Shown here: in pieces, positions 56,118 to 64,000 of the stretch
Layout: each line of letters opens with the position of its first letter
Position numbering within the stretch: the stretch's first letter is position 1
Source of the DNA: Cydia pomonella
Lineage: Eukaryota; Arthropoda; Insecta; Lepidoptera; Tortricidae
Assembly: GCF_033807575.1 (NCBI RefSeq)
Contig: NC_084727.1
Location: 7,502,001-7,566,000 of the forward strand
DNA length: 64,000 bases
Direction: 5' to 3'
Program-made: the position numbers and the translations under genes
The notes under the pieces: model-generated
What the model was told of the DNA's origin: nothing
The model's database searches: none
The model's input: the letters and a program-made list of their open reading frames with translations, nothing else

Positions 56118-56335
56118 ATTGTGACATGACGTGAAGCTGAGTGAAGTGATTAACAAACCAAAGTGCCCAAAGTTATTTATTAAGGAAGATTATTTATTTA
56201 CAAATTTATTTATGAAAATTAATTAAATTTAATAAAAAAACGGGAAAACCGGTAAACAGTCCAGTCTCTATAGTTCTAAATTCAAAGTGAAGTGCATTAG
56301 TCAAAGGATGACGACAAGTTGACAAAGTGGCCTAC
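56118..56335 (+). other. 5' untranslated part of the 56 kb exon
   Basis: Begins after acceptor TTTTGCAG (56117) and runs AT-rich to the ATG at 56336. It holds short upstream open frames, including ATGAAAATTAATTAA and ATGACGACAAGTTGA (starting at 56308), each closed before the main start. Several upstream ATGs with immediate stops suggest translational damping, which is inference. Confidence 0.5.
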
Positions 56336-56466
56336 ATGCCGGTGGCGCTGGGCTCGCTCGGCGGCGAGGGCGAGTACCGCGAGTACCACCACCTCTCGCC
56401 GCACCCGCTGCAGTACCATGAGTATGCGCCGCCGATTTACCATCCTGTGCCGGACCCTTATTACAG
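56336..56466 (+). CDS. First coding exon, His/Tyr/Pro-rich N-terminus, gene unknown
   Basis: Coding starts at ATG 56336 (context CTACATGCC) and reads MPVALGSLGGEGEYREYHHL, then a His/Tyr/Pro-rich run (SPHPLQYHEYAPPIYHP), ending PDPYY plus a split codon AG| before donor GTAAAC at 56467. There are 43 full codons and exit phase is 2. GC content jumps over this exon, as in the 19141 exon. Both exons leave the same phase and the same AG half-codon, so both could join one acceptor to the right of the window. The sequence is low-complexity, as in N-termini of developmental transcription regulators, but I do not recognise the family. The plus-one frame is also open (Arg/Trp-rich) and is rejected as a GC shadow. 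Confidence 0.68.
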
Positions 56467-56929
56467 GTAAACATCCTTCATCAGCGATACTCAACCGGAC
56501 TGCACTTATACCAAATGTCCCTACTTTACATTTAATTCAATTTCATTGATTAAATAGCGATTTTAAAAAACCGGTAATTTTTATAATGTTCCCATCACTA
56601 TCATAATTTGGAACTCTAAATGGCCTTAAGGGGTCCACTGATTACCAGTTCGCCGGACGATATCGGCCTGTCAGGTATACGCGATCGTCTGGCGAACTGG
56701 TAATCAGTGAACCCCTTTAGATCCGGAATAATGAAATGCTAACTCAATTTATCTATTATTTGGGATACTATATTTTTTTTATTTAATTTTATTATCCTAT
56801 ATTTATTGTATGTTATTGTGACGCGTTCTTTGCCGTATAAGTACAGTATAAGTTTCCAAAATTGCGAAATTCCAACAGTGGAAAAAAATCTGAAATCTTC
56901 TCATATTAATGTAAGTATGCCAGCCAGCC
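56467..56929 (+). other. Intron start with a small MITE
   Basis: Opens with the 5' splice site GTAAACATCC. Apart from the MITE at 56626-56719 nothing is recognised. Confidence 0.5.
56626..56719. mobile_element. Palindromic MITE with GGGGTCCACTGATTACCAG ends
   Basis: GGGGTCCACTGATTACCAGT with CGCCGGACGAT at the left matches ATCGTCTGGCGAACTGGTAA with TCAGTGAACCCC at the right. The family is frequent in Lepidoptera. TTAA and TTTA flank it. It lies only 160 bp after the exon's donor site. Confidence 0.8.
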
Positions 56930-57206
56930 AGTGGATGTCATTCCAGATCTAGAGCAGAGCCCAACTGGGGAAGTACCTCCACCTTACAGAAAACAGCAGC
57001 CAAATAACACTAGACCCTACCCATAGTGTTGTGTTCCTGCCGGTGAGTAAGGTTGCCAGGGCTCAACGAGGGGGGGGGGGGGGGGGGGGTTAAGGGTCGG
57101 CAACGCGCATGTAACTCCTCTGGAGTTGCAGGCGTACATAGGCTACGGAGACTGCTTACCGTCAGGCGGGCCGTATGCTTGTTTGACACCGACGTAGTAT
57201 AAAAAA
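56930..57206 (+). mobile_element. Dispersed repeat family R, longest copy, with a G20 run
   Basis: It starts with the segment GATGTCATTCCAGATCTAGA and CCCAACTGGGGAAGTACCTC, seen elsewhere only in the 8873 copy. It continues through TGTTCCTGCCGGTGAGTAAG to GGCGGGCCGTATGCTTGTTT and an A-rich tail. An uninterrupted run of 20 G lies at 57070-57089. Confidence 0.82.
57070..57089 (+). repeat. Poly-G run of 20
   Basis: Twenty consecutive G inside family R, where other copies have a short mixed G-rich stretch (GAGGGGAAGGTGGG, GGGGGTGCGGGGCG). It could form G-quadruplex structure and is prone to length error in sequencing. Confidence 0.9.
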
Positions 57207-57535
57207 AAGCAATAACCGAAATTTTCCATCTCCAAAATGAATGTTTTCTCTGTTACATGTGAAATTTTTATTTTTTATTTTCTTTATTGGAAAAAAAAAA
57301 ACAGATACAGGATAATAATATTTACAGGCATGATTTAGAAATGGTAGATATAGCCTACATTATAAGACAATTCCCACTAGGAGGTCTGAAAGTAGTTTTA
57401 GGACAGCATTGTGATCGGAACTAAATAAACAGACTTACACTACACTTACACTAATCCTTAATAATAACGAATTTATCACTTCCAAATTGGGAAAATTCCA
57501 AATTTCCACTTATGCGCCTATAACAGTGGTCACAA

Positions 57536-58005
57536 TTTTGATCAGCAATAAAGTGCTCTACTGGCAATCTCTCTCTTTCTATCCCCACTCATAGAGCAAG
57601 CTTCATGTCTAACTCTTACGCCATTCAGGCAGCACGTCTCTGGAACGGTCTTCCCCCTAACATTAGAAAAGCTCCCAACAATTTTGCTGTCAAAAAATCT
57701 GTGCGTGATTTATTTACTGGCAGTTTAAAGATCAATTAAGTATCAGTCTCACGAATCGGTCATGTATATATATATTTATGTGATGTATGTATGTGTCTTT
57801 ATGTATTTAAGTATTTTATAATTAATTTATGTGTATTAGGACTCTAATTCTTTCAATAACAATTTCTTTTAGTTTTAAACGCACCGCCTACAATATTTTC
57901 TGCTTTGCCCTAAGGTTGACTGGTAGAGAATGCCTCATGGTATTAAGTTCGCCTTTTGTACATTAAGTTGTTCTTTTGTGCAATAAAGTTTTAAATGAAT
58001 AAATA
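57536..58005 (+). pseudogene. Jockey-like LINE 3' end, C-terminal remnant
   Basis: A plus frame reads IPTHRASFMSNSYAIQAARL then WNGLPPNIRKAPNNFAVKKS and ends at TAA (57737-57739). The RLWN.LP..IR pattern is the typical C-terminus of Jockey/CR1-type LINE proteins. The 3' UTR ends TTGTACATTAAGTTGTTCTT and TTGTGCAATAAAGTTTTAAA. Only about 50 codons and the UTR remain. Confidence 0.72.
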
Positions 58006-58079
58006 AAGTGACAGTACTATACGATTGAAGTGCACTATTTTTTTTTATAATTAATTTTCATATATTATAGTTTGATATA

Positions 58080-58410
58080 TCGTTATTTTGAATAACGTAA
58101 TAAATGGCATACTACCGTAATACTTAATTAACGGCAAACATAATGTTATTATTGGCATAATGGTCATAAGGTATATCTATACTTCGTATAATATACTTTA
58201 CCGTAATGATTACATCCTATAAAGCATATCATTTGTTCTAACAAGTGACATCACATAATTATTTATGTGGCATAATGAGTGCATGATGCATGACATAAAT
58301 GGGTTTAGATGAAATCACAATATAACAAAAGAAACGTATAATAAAAATTACATTATAACATATAATATTATGACAAATGGCATTATAGCAAATGCATGAT
58401 AGTTTTTTTA
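58080..58410. repeat. Degenerate ATAATG/CATTAT-rich tract
   Basis: Short direct and inverted copies of CATAATG, CATTATA and ATTATGACA recur over 330 bp (for example GGCATAATGGTCATAAGG and GACAAATGGCATTATAGCAA). It appears to be a low-complexity repeat. Confidence 0.55.
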
Positions 58411-58533
58411 TAATTATATTAAGCATTAAACACCCATATGATTGTATCTGCATACGCAGGCGCGGATACAAGGGGGGGGGGCATAGGGGCAATGCCCCCC
58501 CCCTAAAACCCTGGCTCTCACATTACTAAATTG

Positions 58534-60538
58534 ATTTACCATTGAAATTGATTACCATTCAATTCAATTCAAATTCAAATATACTTTATTCATGTAGGCC
58601 TAGCAACAAGCACTTATGAATAGTAAGACAGTATTACATATAATTATCTTAATCTAATTATCAGAGCAATTTATTGATGTTGTAAATATTATTCCACATA
58701 TAATACTAATGAATATAATTCATAGATCAAATTTAATACTAAAACTTTCACAAAATATAGTCATGCAAAAAAAAAAATGTATAAAAAATACTAGTCTAGA
58801 TTGTTTCTAGAATAAATTCTAAATGTCAAACAAATATAATAAAAACAACAAAGGAAATACATGCATTGGAATATCCATTTCATCATCATTATTCAAATAT
58901 AATAAATAATTAATCATTTCGAATCACAATTAATCCCACGTTGTTTTATCATTCATGTAGTCTTGTGTGGTATAATAAGCTTTAGAAATAAGTTTACGCT
59001 TTACATGATTCTTAAATTTATTAATTGGTAACTCAGTAATATGGTTTGGAAGTTTATTATAAAATCTCACACAATTACCCATGAATGATTTTTTAATTTT
59101 ATGGAGCCGAGTGAAGGGCACGGCGAACTTATGTTTATTTCTAGTATTAATATTATGAATGTCACAATTTTTCTTAAAATCGGCAATATTTTTATGCACA
59201 TACAGAATATTCTCATAAATGTATTGACAGTGCACTGTCATGATGTCAATTTCCTTAAATTTATCTCTCAGTGAGTCTCTATGGTTCATTTTATATATTG
59301 CTCGAATAGCCCTCTTCTGCAGAACAAAAATGGTATTTATATCTGAAGCACCACCCCACAGTAAAATACCATATGACATAATGCTATGGAAGTAACTAAA
59401 ATATACTAATCGAGCTGTTTTGACATCAGTTAACTGACGGATTTTGCTTACTGCAAAAGCTGCAGAACTCAGTCTATTCGAAAGAGTAGCAATATGGGGA
59501 CCCCACTGGAGTTTAGAATCTAAAGTTATACCAAGAAAAACTGTACTATCAACTAATTCCAATTCCTCATCCTTCACAATGACACTTGTTTTTACATGCC
59601 TTACATTACTAGTGACAAACTTAATACATTTAGTCTTATTCTCATTTAACAATAAATTATTAACATTGAACCAATTTACTACTTTTGAAATAGCATCGTT
59701 TACATCATTGTAAGCTTGTTGCTGTCGTTTGACTTTGAAAATAAGTGAAGTGTCGTCTGCAAACAATACTATATCATGGTGGGTCTTTACAAGGAATGGC
59801 AAGTCATTTATGTAGATAAGGAACAGGAAAGGTCCCAATATTGACCCCTGTGGTACACCCATAGAGACCAATGACCCCGGTGATCGCTGTCCATTCACAT
59901 CGACCCTTTGTATTCTACCATTTAAGTAGGACTTAAGTAAATCCAGTGCCGCTCCTCTAACTCCATAATAGTGTAGTTTCCTGATTAATGTTTCATGACA
60001 AACGCAGTCGAAGGCCTTAGACAAATCACAGAAGATACCTATAGCATCTCGTGACTCCTCCCAGGCATCGAAGATATGCTTAATTAGCTCAACACCAGCA
60101 TCAGTTGTCGAGCGACCCCGTGTAAAACCAAACTGCTTATTATGCATTAAATTATTGACGTTAAAATGTCGTACTAATTGAGAAAGAATTAATTTTTCAA
60201 AAATCTTACTGAACGTTGGTAGCACAGATATCGGTCTAAAGTTAGTGGGGTCAGAGTTGCTACCCGATTTAAATAAAGGAGTTATTTTACTATGTTTCAT
60301 TAAATCAGGAAACTCGCCGCAATCAACACTGTTGTTAAATATAATTACTAAGTCAGGCGCTATAATTTCTACTAAGGATTTGACAGCATGGACAGAGACT
60401 CCCCAGAGGTCATTCGTTTTTTTGACATTAACCGAATTAAACGCCTTTACTACATCGGAGGTACAAACACGTTCAAAATGAAAATCTCCACAACACTCTG
60501 GAGCGTTATCTTTTAATAGAGGTAATAGAGGATTTGAG
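58534..60538 (-). mobile_element. 5'-truncated non-LTR retrotransposon
   Basis: On the minus strand the LINE enters directly in its coding frame at 60538 and runs through the reverse transcriptase and a 3' UTR. It ends in a GAATTTGAATTGAATTGAAT simple tail near 58560. 5' truncation and a short repeat tail are typical of target-primed reverse transcription. The endonuclease domain is missing, so it cannot move by itself. Confidence 0.88.
58930..60537 (-). CDS. LINE reverse transcriptase, N-terminally truncated, open for 535 codons
   Basis: The frame is open from the truncation point (60537) to TAA at 58930-58932 with no stop or frameshift; the first in-frame Met is at 60300. From that Met, the conserved RT blocks are in order: FRPIS (residues 21-25), DLSKAFD (92-98) with the first catalytic Asp, GVPQGSILGP (148-157), and FADD (180-183) with the other catalytic pair. 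The usual Tyr of YADD is Phe, a known variant. The C-terminal part (LLWGGASD, QKRAIRAIY, CVRFYNKLPN) matches thumb and post-thumb segments of Jockey/CR1-like insect LINEs. The 79 codons upstream of the Met continue the pre-RT region (TNDLWGVSVHAVK). The intact frame implies a recent insertion. Endonuclease, ORF1 and promoter are absent. Confidence 0.9.
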   Translation of the reverse strand, partial: SNPLLPLLKDNAPECCGDFHFERVCTSDVVKAFNSVNVKKTNDLWGVSVHAVKSLVEIIAPDLVIIFNNSVDCGEFPDLMKHSKITPLFKSGSNSDPTNFRPISVLPTFSKIFEKLILSQLVRHFNVNNLMHNKQFGFTRGRSTTDAGVELIKHIFDAWEESRDAIGIFCDLSKAFDCVCHETLIRKLHYYGVRGAALDLLKSYLNGRIQRVDVNGQRSPGSLVSMGVPQGSILGPFLFLIYINDLPFLVKTHHDIVLFADDTSLIFKVKRQQQAYNDVNDAISKVVNWFNVNNLLLNENKTKCIKFVTSNVRHVKTSVIVKDEELELVDSTVFLGITLDSKLQWGPHIATLSNRLSSAAFAVSKIRQLTDVKTARLVYFSYFHSIMSYGILLWGGASDINTIFVLQKRAIRAIYKMNHRDSLRDKFKEIDIMTVHCQYIYENILYVHKNIADFKKNCDIHNINTRNKHKFAVPFTRLHKIKKSFMGNCVRFYNKLPNHITELPINKFKNHVKRKLISKAYYTTQDYMNDKTTWD

Positions 60539-60726
60539 ATTTTCTCAAAATGGCCCCCCCCTAAGCCAAATCTTGTATCCGCGCCTGTGCATACGTGGAG
60601 TTGTCGGTCTGCAATGTTTCCTAGTCTTTGGCAGTATTAAGCAGGTCACTCAGTCAGCTGACTTAACCTCGTTTTAGCGCTTGTCTTTATTGACGTAGCA
60701 ACAGTCTATGCCTTAAAGTGACGTTC

Positions 60727-61012
60727 GCAAGAGGCCGTTATCGATTTTAGTCGTAATAATGTCAAATTGATAGACTTAGTCGATAAAATTGTACGCCTTT
60801 TGTTAACTATTAGACATATGAAGTACTGGTTTCTATTAGCACGTCTTGTTATTTTTCATTTTTATAAATCATTTTTTTGAAAACAGACACATTTAATTAG
60901 TACTTAATGTTTTTTTTTCTGATGGACGTTTAGGTAAACGCGCGTAAGGCACTGATATTGTCGATTTTATTTGTAAAATCGTAAAGTTTGGACTGCTAAA
61001 AAGGTACCGTAC
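60727..61012. mobile_element. Half copy of the TTAAGAGGCCGTTA element
   Basis: AAGAGGCCGTTATCGATTTT, GTCAAATTGATAGACTTAGT, GTACGCCTTTTGTTAACTAT, TTCTATTAGCACGTCTTGTT and GATGGACGTTTAGGTAAACG follow the right arm of 48275-47960 in reverse order of coordinates. The second arm is missing. Confidence 0.7.
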
Positions 61013-61045
61013 AGAAAGGAAACATCCTACAAAACCGAAGTTTGA

Positions 61046-61192
61046 CAACGATTCAGGGCTGAATCATGTTGTCCCTTTATAATGTATGGAACTATCCCTT
61101 TCGGATATTTAGGGTTGTCAAAATTAATGTAATTATCTTATCTGTGGTTATGCACGCAAAGGAACGTCAAGTATTGCTAACCCTATCATAAA
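61046..61192 (+). repeat. Repeat family J, copy 1
   Basis: TTTGACAACGATTCAGGGCT, GAATCATGTTGTCCCTTTAT, ATCCCTTTCGGATATTTAGG and GCACGCAAAGGAACGTCAAG recur in the same order at 63784-63930. Part of TIR or LINE unknown. Confidence 0.7.
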
Positions 61193-61713
61193 TCATAAAT
61201 CTTTATTTGCAATAGATATAGTACTAACATATCTTATGCTAATATATGTATACAGGTCCATATATCTAGACTTAAAATAAGTCATGCAAATTTTAAATTT
61301 TTAGCTTACTTGCTAATAACCTATTAAATACTTACATTAGCAAAATTTTCAGTGGTACTATAAAAACATTTGTTAACCAGCCAAGTAAAAAGTTTTTGCC
61401 TTAATTTTTTGAGCCTAATAATTGCTCGGAGGCTTGCAATTCTGAGCCGAACGGAGCCGAGAATGCCCGAACGCTTTAGTTTCCTCCCCCTGGTAATAAA
61501 TACGGTGACAATTTGGCGAATGTCACTAATTTTTTCAAGGAAATTGACAGCGGTGGCAACAACGATGCCGTGACAGTAATGGCGCCATTAATTTATTGCG
61601 TAAGACGATTTTTATATCCCTAGAAGAATAGGCTGACCCCTTACTAAGATTCTAAAGTAACTTTTATGTCGTCAACATTCATTTTGACGTTAGCTGCAGT
61701 AAACTACCAATTA
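61193..61713. other. Unassigned stretch
   Basis: A LINE-tail-like TCATAAATCTTTATTTGCAA lies at the start. TAATTGCTCGGAGGCTTGCA at 61419-61438 shares TAATTGCTCGGAG with 63931-63943. No gene is supported. Confidence 0.4.
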
Positions 61714-61721
61714 ATTTAGGT

Positions 61722-62068
61722 CATTGACATATATCTAAGGTTAGGCCTTACGGCTAACAAGAATGGGGCCAGTACAGCGGTGTCACGCACACGAATTCTA
61801 GCCAATCGTGCAGTCTAACGCCGCAACGCGATTGGTTGATGAGTTCGCATCACGCGCGCGATTGGTCGCAACTAGTTGCGTTAGGCTACGTACGCACTAA
61901 GCGGCTAGCCGCGTGCGGACAGCCGCATGACGGTTATGAAACCGCAACCATAAATACTGAACGCACTAAGCGGTCCGCCGCAACCGCACGCGGCTGGCCG
62001 CATAGTGCGTATGGGGCCTTAGACTGCACGATTGGCTCGCATTCGCGAGTGACCCACATATGTCAATG
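61722..62068. mobile_element. Palindromic MITE family H, copy 3, with a nested MITE
   Basis: Ends CATTGACATATATCTAAGG and ACATATGTCAATG. Flanks ATTTAGGT (61714-61721) and ATTTAGGA (62069-62076) are an almost exact 8-bp duplication. The right half is interrupted at GCGTTA by a 135-bp element; the other copies read GCGTTAGACTG there without interruption. Confidence 0.9.
61884..62018. mobile_element. Harbinger-like MITE, 135 bp, TTA target duplication
   Basis: GGCTACGTACGCACTAAGCG at the left and CGCATAGTGCGTATGGGGCC at the right are inverted ends. TTA is duplicated exactly (61881-61883 and 62019-62021), proven by the empty site in the other family H copies. A 3-bp TTA/TWA duplication is the PIF/Harbinger hallmark. 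GC-rich interior with CCGCACGCGGC motifs. Confidence 0.9.
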
Positions 62069-62076
62069 ATTTAGGA

Positions 62077-62529
62077 TTTTTTTTTAAATTTAGACGCCGT
62101 CTTTAAATCCGAAATTATATTATTACTAGATACTGGTTTTCTAAATATATGAGCTTATTAAGATAAAGCCTAACCTTGGGCCACTATCCTCAAAACTGGT
62201 GTTCCTAATTTAGCTGCAACGGATTTAAATGTAAACACAAACCAATCGGAGATAACTACTAATCAAGATTAGATATAACCTAATTATTTAAATCCTAGTC
62301 TAGAACACATGTAATATGAATATCTAAGTGTGATTTTGCTTTTAACGCATCCACATTAGTTGCCAATATTTCAAGAATGGCAGAGGAAAAATTTAAAGCT
62401 ATACATAAAATGGTTGGTTGACCTTAAACTAGTATAGTACACGTCTCCAATGAGAGGAAAACTTCATACGTGTTCGCAAACTACGCAACTTAACCCGCAG
62501 CTTCCCATGCGAATTCGTGAATTCCTAGA
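62077..62529. other. Unassigned stretch
   Basis: Nothing is recognised. Sequence at 62440-62520 (CCAATGAGAGGAAAACTTCA, CGCAGCTTCCCATGCGAATT) may belong to the 3' UTR of the LINE tail that follows. Confidence 0.35.
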
Positions 62530-62674
62530 TCAGTATATATTATTATTAAATCAGTAAAGATTCTAATCATTTATATATTTACATAATCAATTACAATAGC
62601 TATATTATCAAAAAACTAAGACTACATTAGCCTGAGGCATTGTTCCCAGGACACTGGCCGCGTTCCCTCTCTGC
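62530..62674 (-). repeat. LINE 3' end, related to the RTE-like copies
   Basis: On the minus strand: GAACGCGGCCAGTGTCCTGG then GAACAATGCCTCAGGCTAAT and an AT-rich tail. This parallels GGAAATGCCGCCAGCATCCT then ACCAATGCCTCAAGG of 17878, so it is the end of a related but distinct LINE. It joins the truncated family E copy directly. Confidence 0.55.
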
Positions 62675-62805
62675 ACATTTTGTATAGGATTTTGAGTTTC
62701 CAAAACGTCCCGCTTGGCGCGCTCTTTCTAAATCACATACAAAATGAGACTAAACGCAAACGCGTACGTCACGTTTCGAAATCGAATTTATTTACACTAG
62801 GGGTA
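62675..62805. mobile_element. MITE family E, copy 3, left-truncated
   Basis: Starts within the unit at ATTTTGTATAGGATTTTGAG and ends at the intact AAATTTATTTACACTAGGGG-type right end (to 62805). Three bases (CTG) separate it from the next copy. Confidence 0.85.
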
Positions 62806-62808
62806 CTG

Positions 62809-62997
62809 TACCCCTAGTGTAACTTTGATCGACATCATAACGTGACGAACGCGTTTGCGTTAAGTCTCATTTTGTATAGGATTTTGAGGTTCCAAAACGT
62901 CCCACTTGGCGCGTTCTTTCGAAATCCAATACAAAATGAGACTAAACGCAAACGCGTACGTCACGTTTGGAAATCGAATTTATTTACACTAGGGGTA
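62809..62997. mobile_element. MITE family E, copy 4, tandem with copy 3
   Basis: Complete unit with TACCCCTAGTGTAACTTTGA and AATTTATTTACACTAGGGGTA ends. Very similar to 26423-26611. The head-to-tail arrangement with copy 3 gives the junction GGGGTACTGTACCCC. Confidence 0.9.
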
Positions 62998-63164
62998 CAG
63001 ATCTTAGTCTAACTCGATGCTTTTTTGAAAGTTTCGTAAAGTAACAGATTTTGCATAGTATGCCCATGTCTTAGAACAAGCTAACAATCACCTACGAGGC
63101 GATGCATGTTGGACACGGGTAGCGAAACTAACAAAAGTTAGGTTATTATAGAATATGTCGTTGT

Positions 63165-63300
63165 TACAGTCACATCTGAAAACATCGACACGATCGAAGT
63201 GCCAAAAATATGTATACACGACTTTATGGACCATATATTAGGGTAGTGTATAGATATTTTTGGCACTTTGTCCATATCGATATTTTCAGACGTGACCGTA
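63165..63300. mobile_element. MITE with TACAGTCACATCTGAAAA ends
   Basis: TACAGTCACATCTGAAAACA then AGTGCCAAAAATATGTATAC at the left. GTATAGATATTTTTGGCACT then TATTTTCAGACGTGACCGTA at the right. A 136-bp near-palindrome with TA bounds; a common lepidopteran family. Confidence 0.85.
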
Positions 63301-63783
63301 CATAATTTATTTTAGGATAAAGGACTATAAACTTAAATTAATTACAGAGCGATGGAGCCGTTGAGAAAGAAGAGGTTGAGTGAGTCGGTGAATAAAACCA
63401 TTCGGTCATATAATATGGTTGCGTTCAGGAACAATTTCCAAAGTGGTTTGTCTATGAAAATATGTGGAGCCGCTCCGCCGTCTTCATTTATACGTCTTCC
63501 TTTTCAAAAACAAATCAAGTCGACAATCAAATGAAGACCACAGCTCGCAAGTCTGAAGTTATGGCTTCTTTGGCGATTAAAAGTGTAGTTCGTCTTTAAT
63601 GAAAAAAGTATTTCTTCAAGCTAGGCAGATATCCATACCTAGTCAGACCAAGGTAAAGCGCTTCACACACGTTACTTACTTCAGTACAGTCAACTGAGAT
63701 ATTTCTACCGTGTCTAACTTATAACTGCGTCCCTGTCGTTAGCTACTGAATTAGGTACCGACACAGAATAAATAATAGTACTA
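63301..63783. other. Unassigned stretch
   Basis: A short plus frame at 63352-63534 starts MEPLRKKRLSESVNKTIRSY with a moderately good ATG context and basic composition. It is only 60 codons, has no obvious splice sites and no recognised domain, so I leave it uncalled. Confidence 0.35.
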
Positions 63784-63945
63784 CTTGACAGCGATTCAGG
63801 AACAAATCATGTTGTCTCTTTCTAACGTATGACACTATACCTTTCGGCTATTTCGGGTTGTCAAAATTAAAGTCATTATCTTATCTGTGGTTGTGCACGC
63901 AAAGGAACGTCAAGTTGTACCAACCCTAATAATTGCTCGGAGCAA
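63784..63945 (+). repeat. Repeat family J, copy 2
   Basis: TTGACAGCGATTCAGGAACA, AATCATGTTGTCTCTTTCTA, CTTTCGGCTATTTCGGGTTG and GCACGCAAAGGAACGTCAAG match 61046-61192. The last 55 bases of the window (GCCGGATTTAGAGGTCTGGA) look like another repeat cut by the edge. Confidence 0.7.
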
Positions 63946-64000
63946 TGTTCAATGCCGGATTTAGAGGTCTGGAGGCCTCGGGCAATAAAGGAGTGGAGAC

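Larger units (their letters stand above)
58457..60587 (-). mobile_element. hAT-type MITE split by a LINE, TSD TGCATACG
   Basis: Ends CAGGCGCGGATACAAG and complement bound the region, with exact TGCATACG duplications (58449-58456 and 60588-60595). The outer MITE pieces match the intact copy at 1535-1704 in reverse: CCTAAAACCCTGGCTCTCAC on the left, ATTTTCTCAAAATGGCCCCC on the right. A LINE fills the middle (58534-60538), and about 45 bp of MITE interior is missing at the insertion. Confidence 0.92.

Noticed and set aside
56319..56549. Arg/Trp/Thr-rich frame overlapping the 56 kb exon, and its minus-strand counterpart
   Set aside because: It starts at TTG, runs past the splice donor into intron, and is explained by GC-rich codons of the frame starting at 56336.
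58080..58410. CRISPR-like or structured tandem array
   Set aside because: The motifs are short, irregular and low-complexity, without constant repeat or spacer lengths, and the genome is eukaryotic.

Overview
The window is eukaryotic, AT-rich and very gene-poor, and it looks like intronic and intergenic DNA of a moth or butterfly (Lepidoptera). I infer this from the repeats: several tRNA-derived SINE families, RTE- and Jockey-like LINE 3' ends, and many short palindromic MITEs that I recognise as common lepidopteran families. There are no prokaryotic features. Nothing here is a complete host gene.

Host coding signal is limited to two GC-rich, plus-strand exons in AT-rich surroundings. One (19141-19523) encodes a Pro/Gly/His-rich segment between a good acceptor and a good donor. 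The other (coding 56336-56466, 5'UTR back to an acceptor at 56117) encodes a His/Tyr/Pro-rich N-terminus and ends at a donor. Both end in phase 2 with the same split codon (AG|), so both could splice to one downstream exon beyond the right edge. I read them, as inference, as alternative N-terminal exons of one gene. The region 54.2-56.1 kb is CpG-rich and has few recognisable repeats, so it is a likely promoter. A separate TATA/initiator-like core promoter lies at about 53.57-53.61 kb. I do not recognise the protein.

The rest is layered transposon DNA. From 1 to 8 kb there are hAT-type MITEs with exact 8-bp target duplications and decayed repeats. At 8162-12864 and 28994-33022 the same roughly 4-4.7 kb composite element occurs twice in opposite orientation: an outer element with short inverted ends carries a nested hAT element, which carries a decayed LINE. 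From 13 to 28 kb there are MITE families, LINE tails, the first exon and a diverged tandem repeat. From 33 to 46 kb there are SINEs (two with clear target duplications here, a third at 20.3 kb), a 5S-rRNA-derived hairpin, TTAA-flanked MITEs and a 2.5 kb inverted-repeat region. At 46721-49045 there is a 2.3 kb non-autonomous hAT element with nested insertions. At 58457-60587 a hAT MITE holds a 5'-truncated LINE whose reverse transcriptase frame is open for 535 codons. The last 4 kb is MITEs, including one nested inside another.

Coordinates of repeat copies were read by eye and can be off by a few bases, except where a target duplication is stated.
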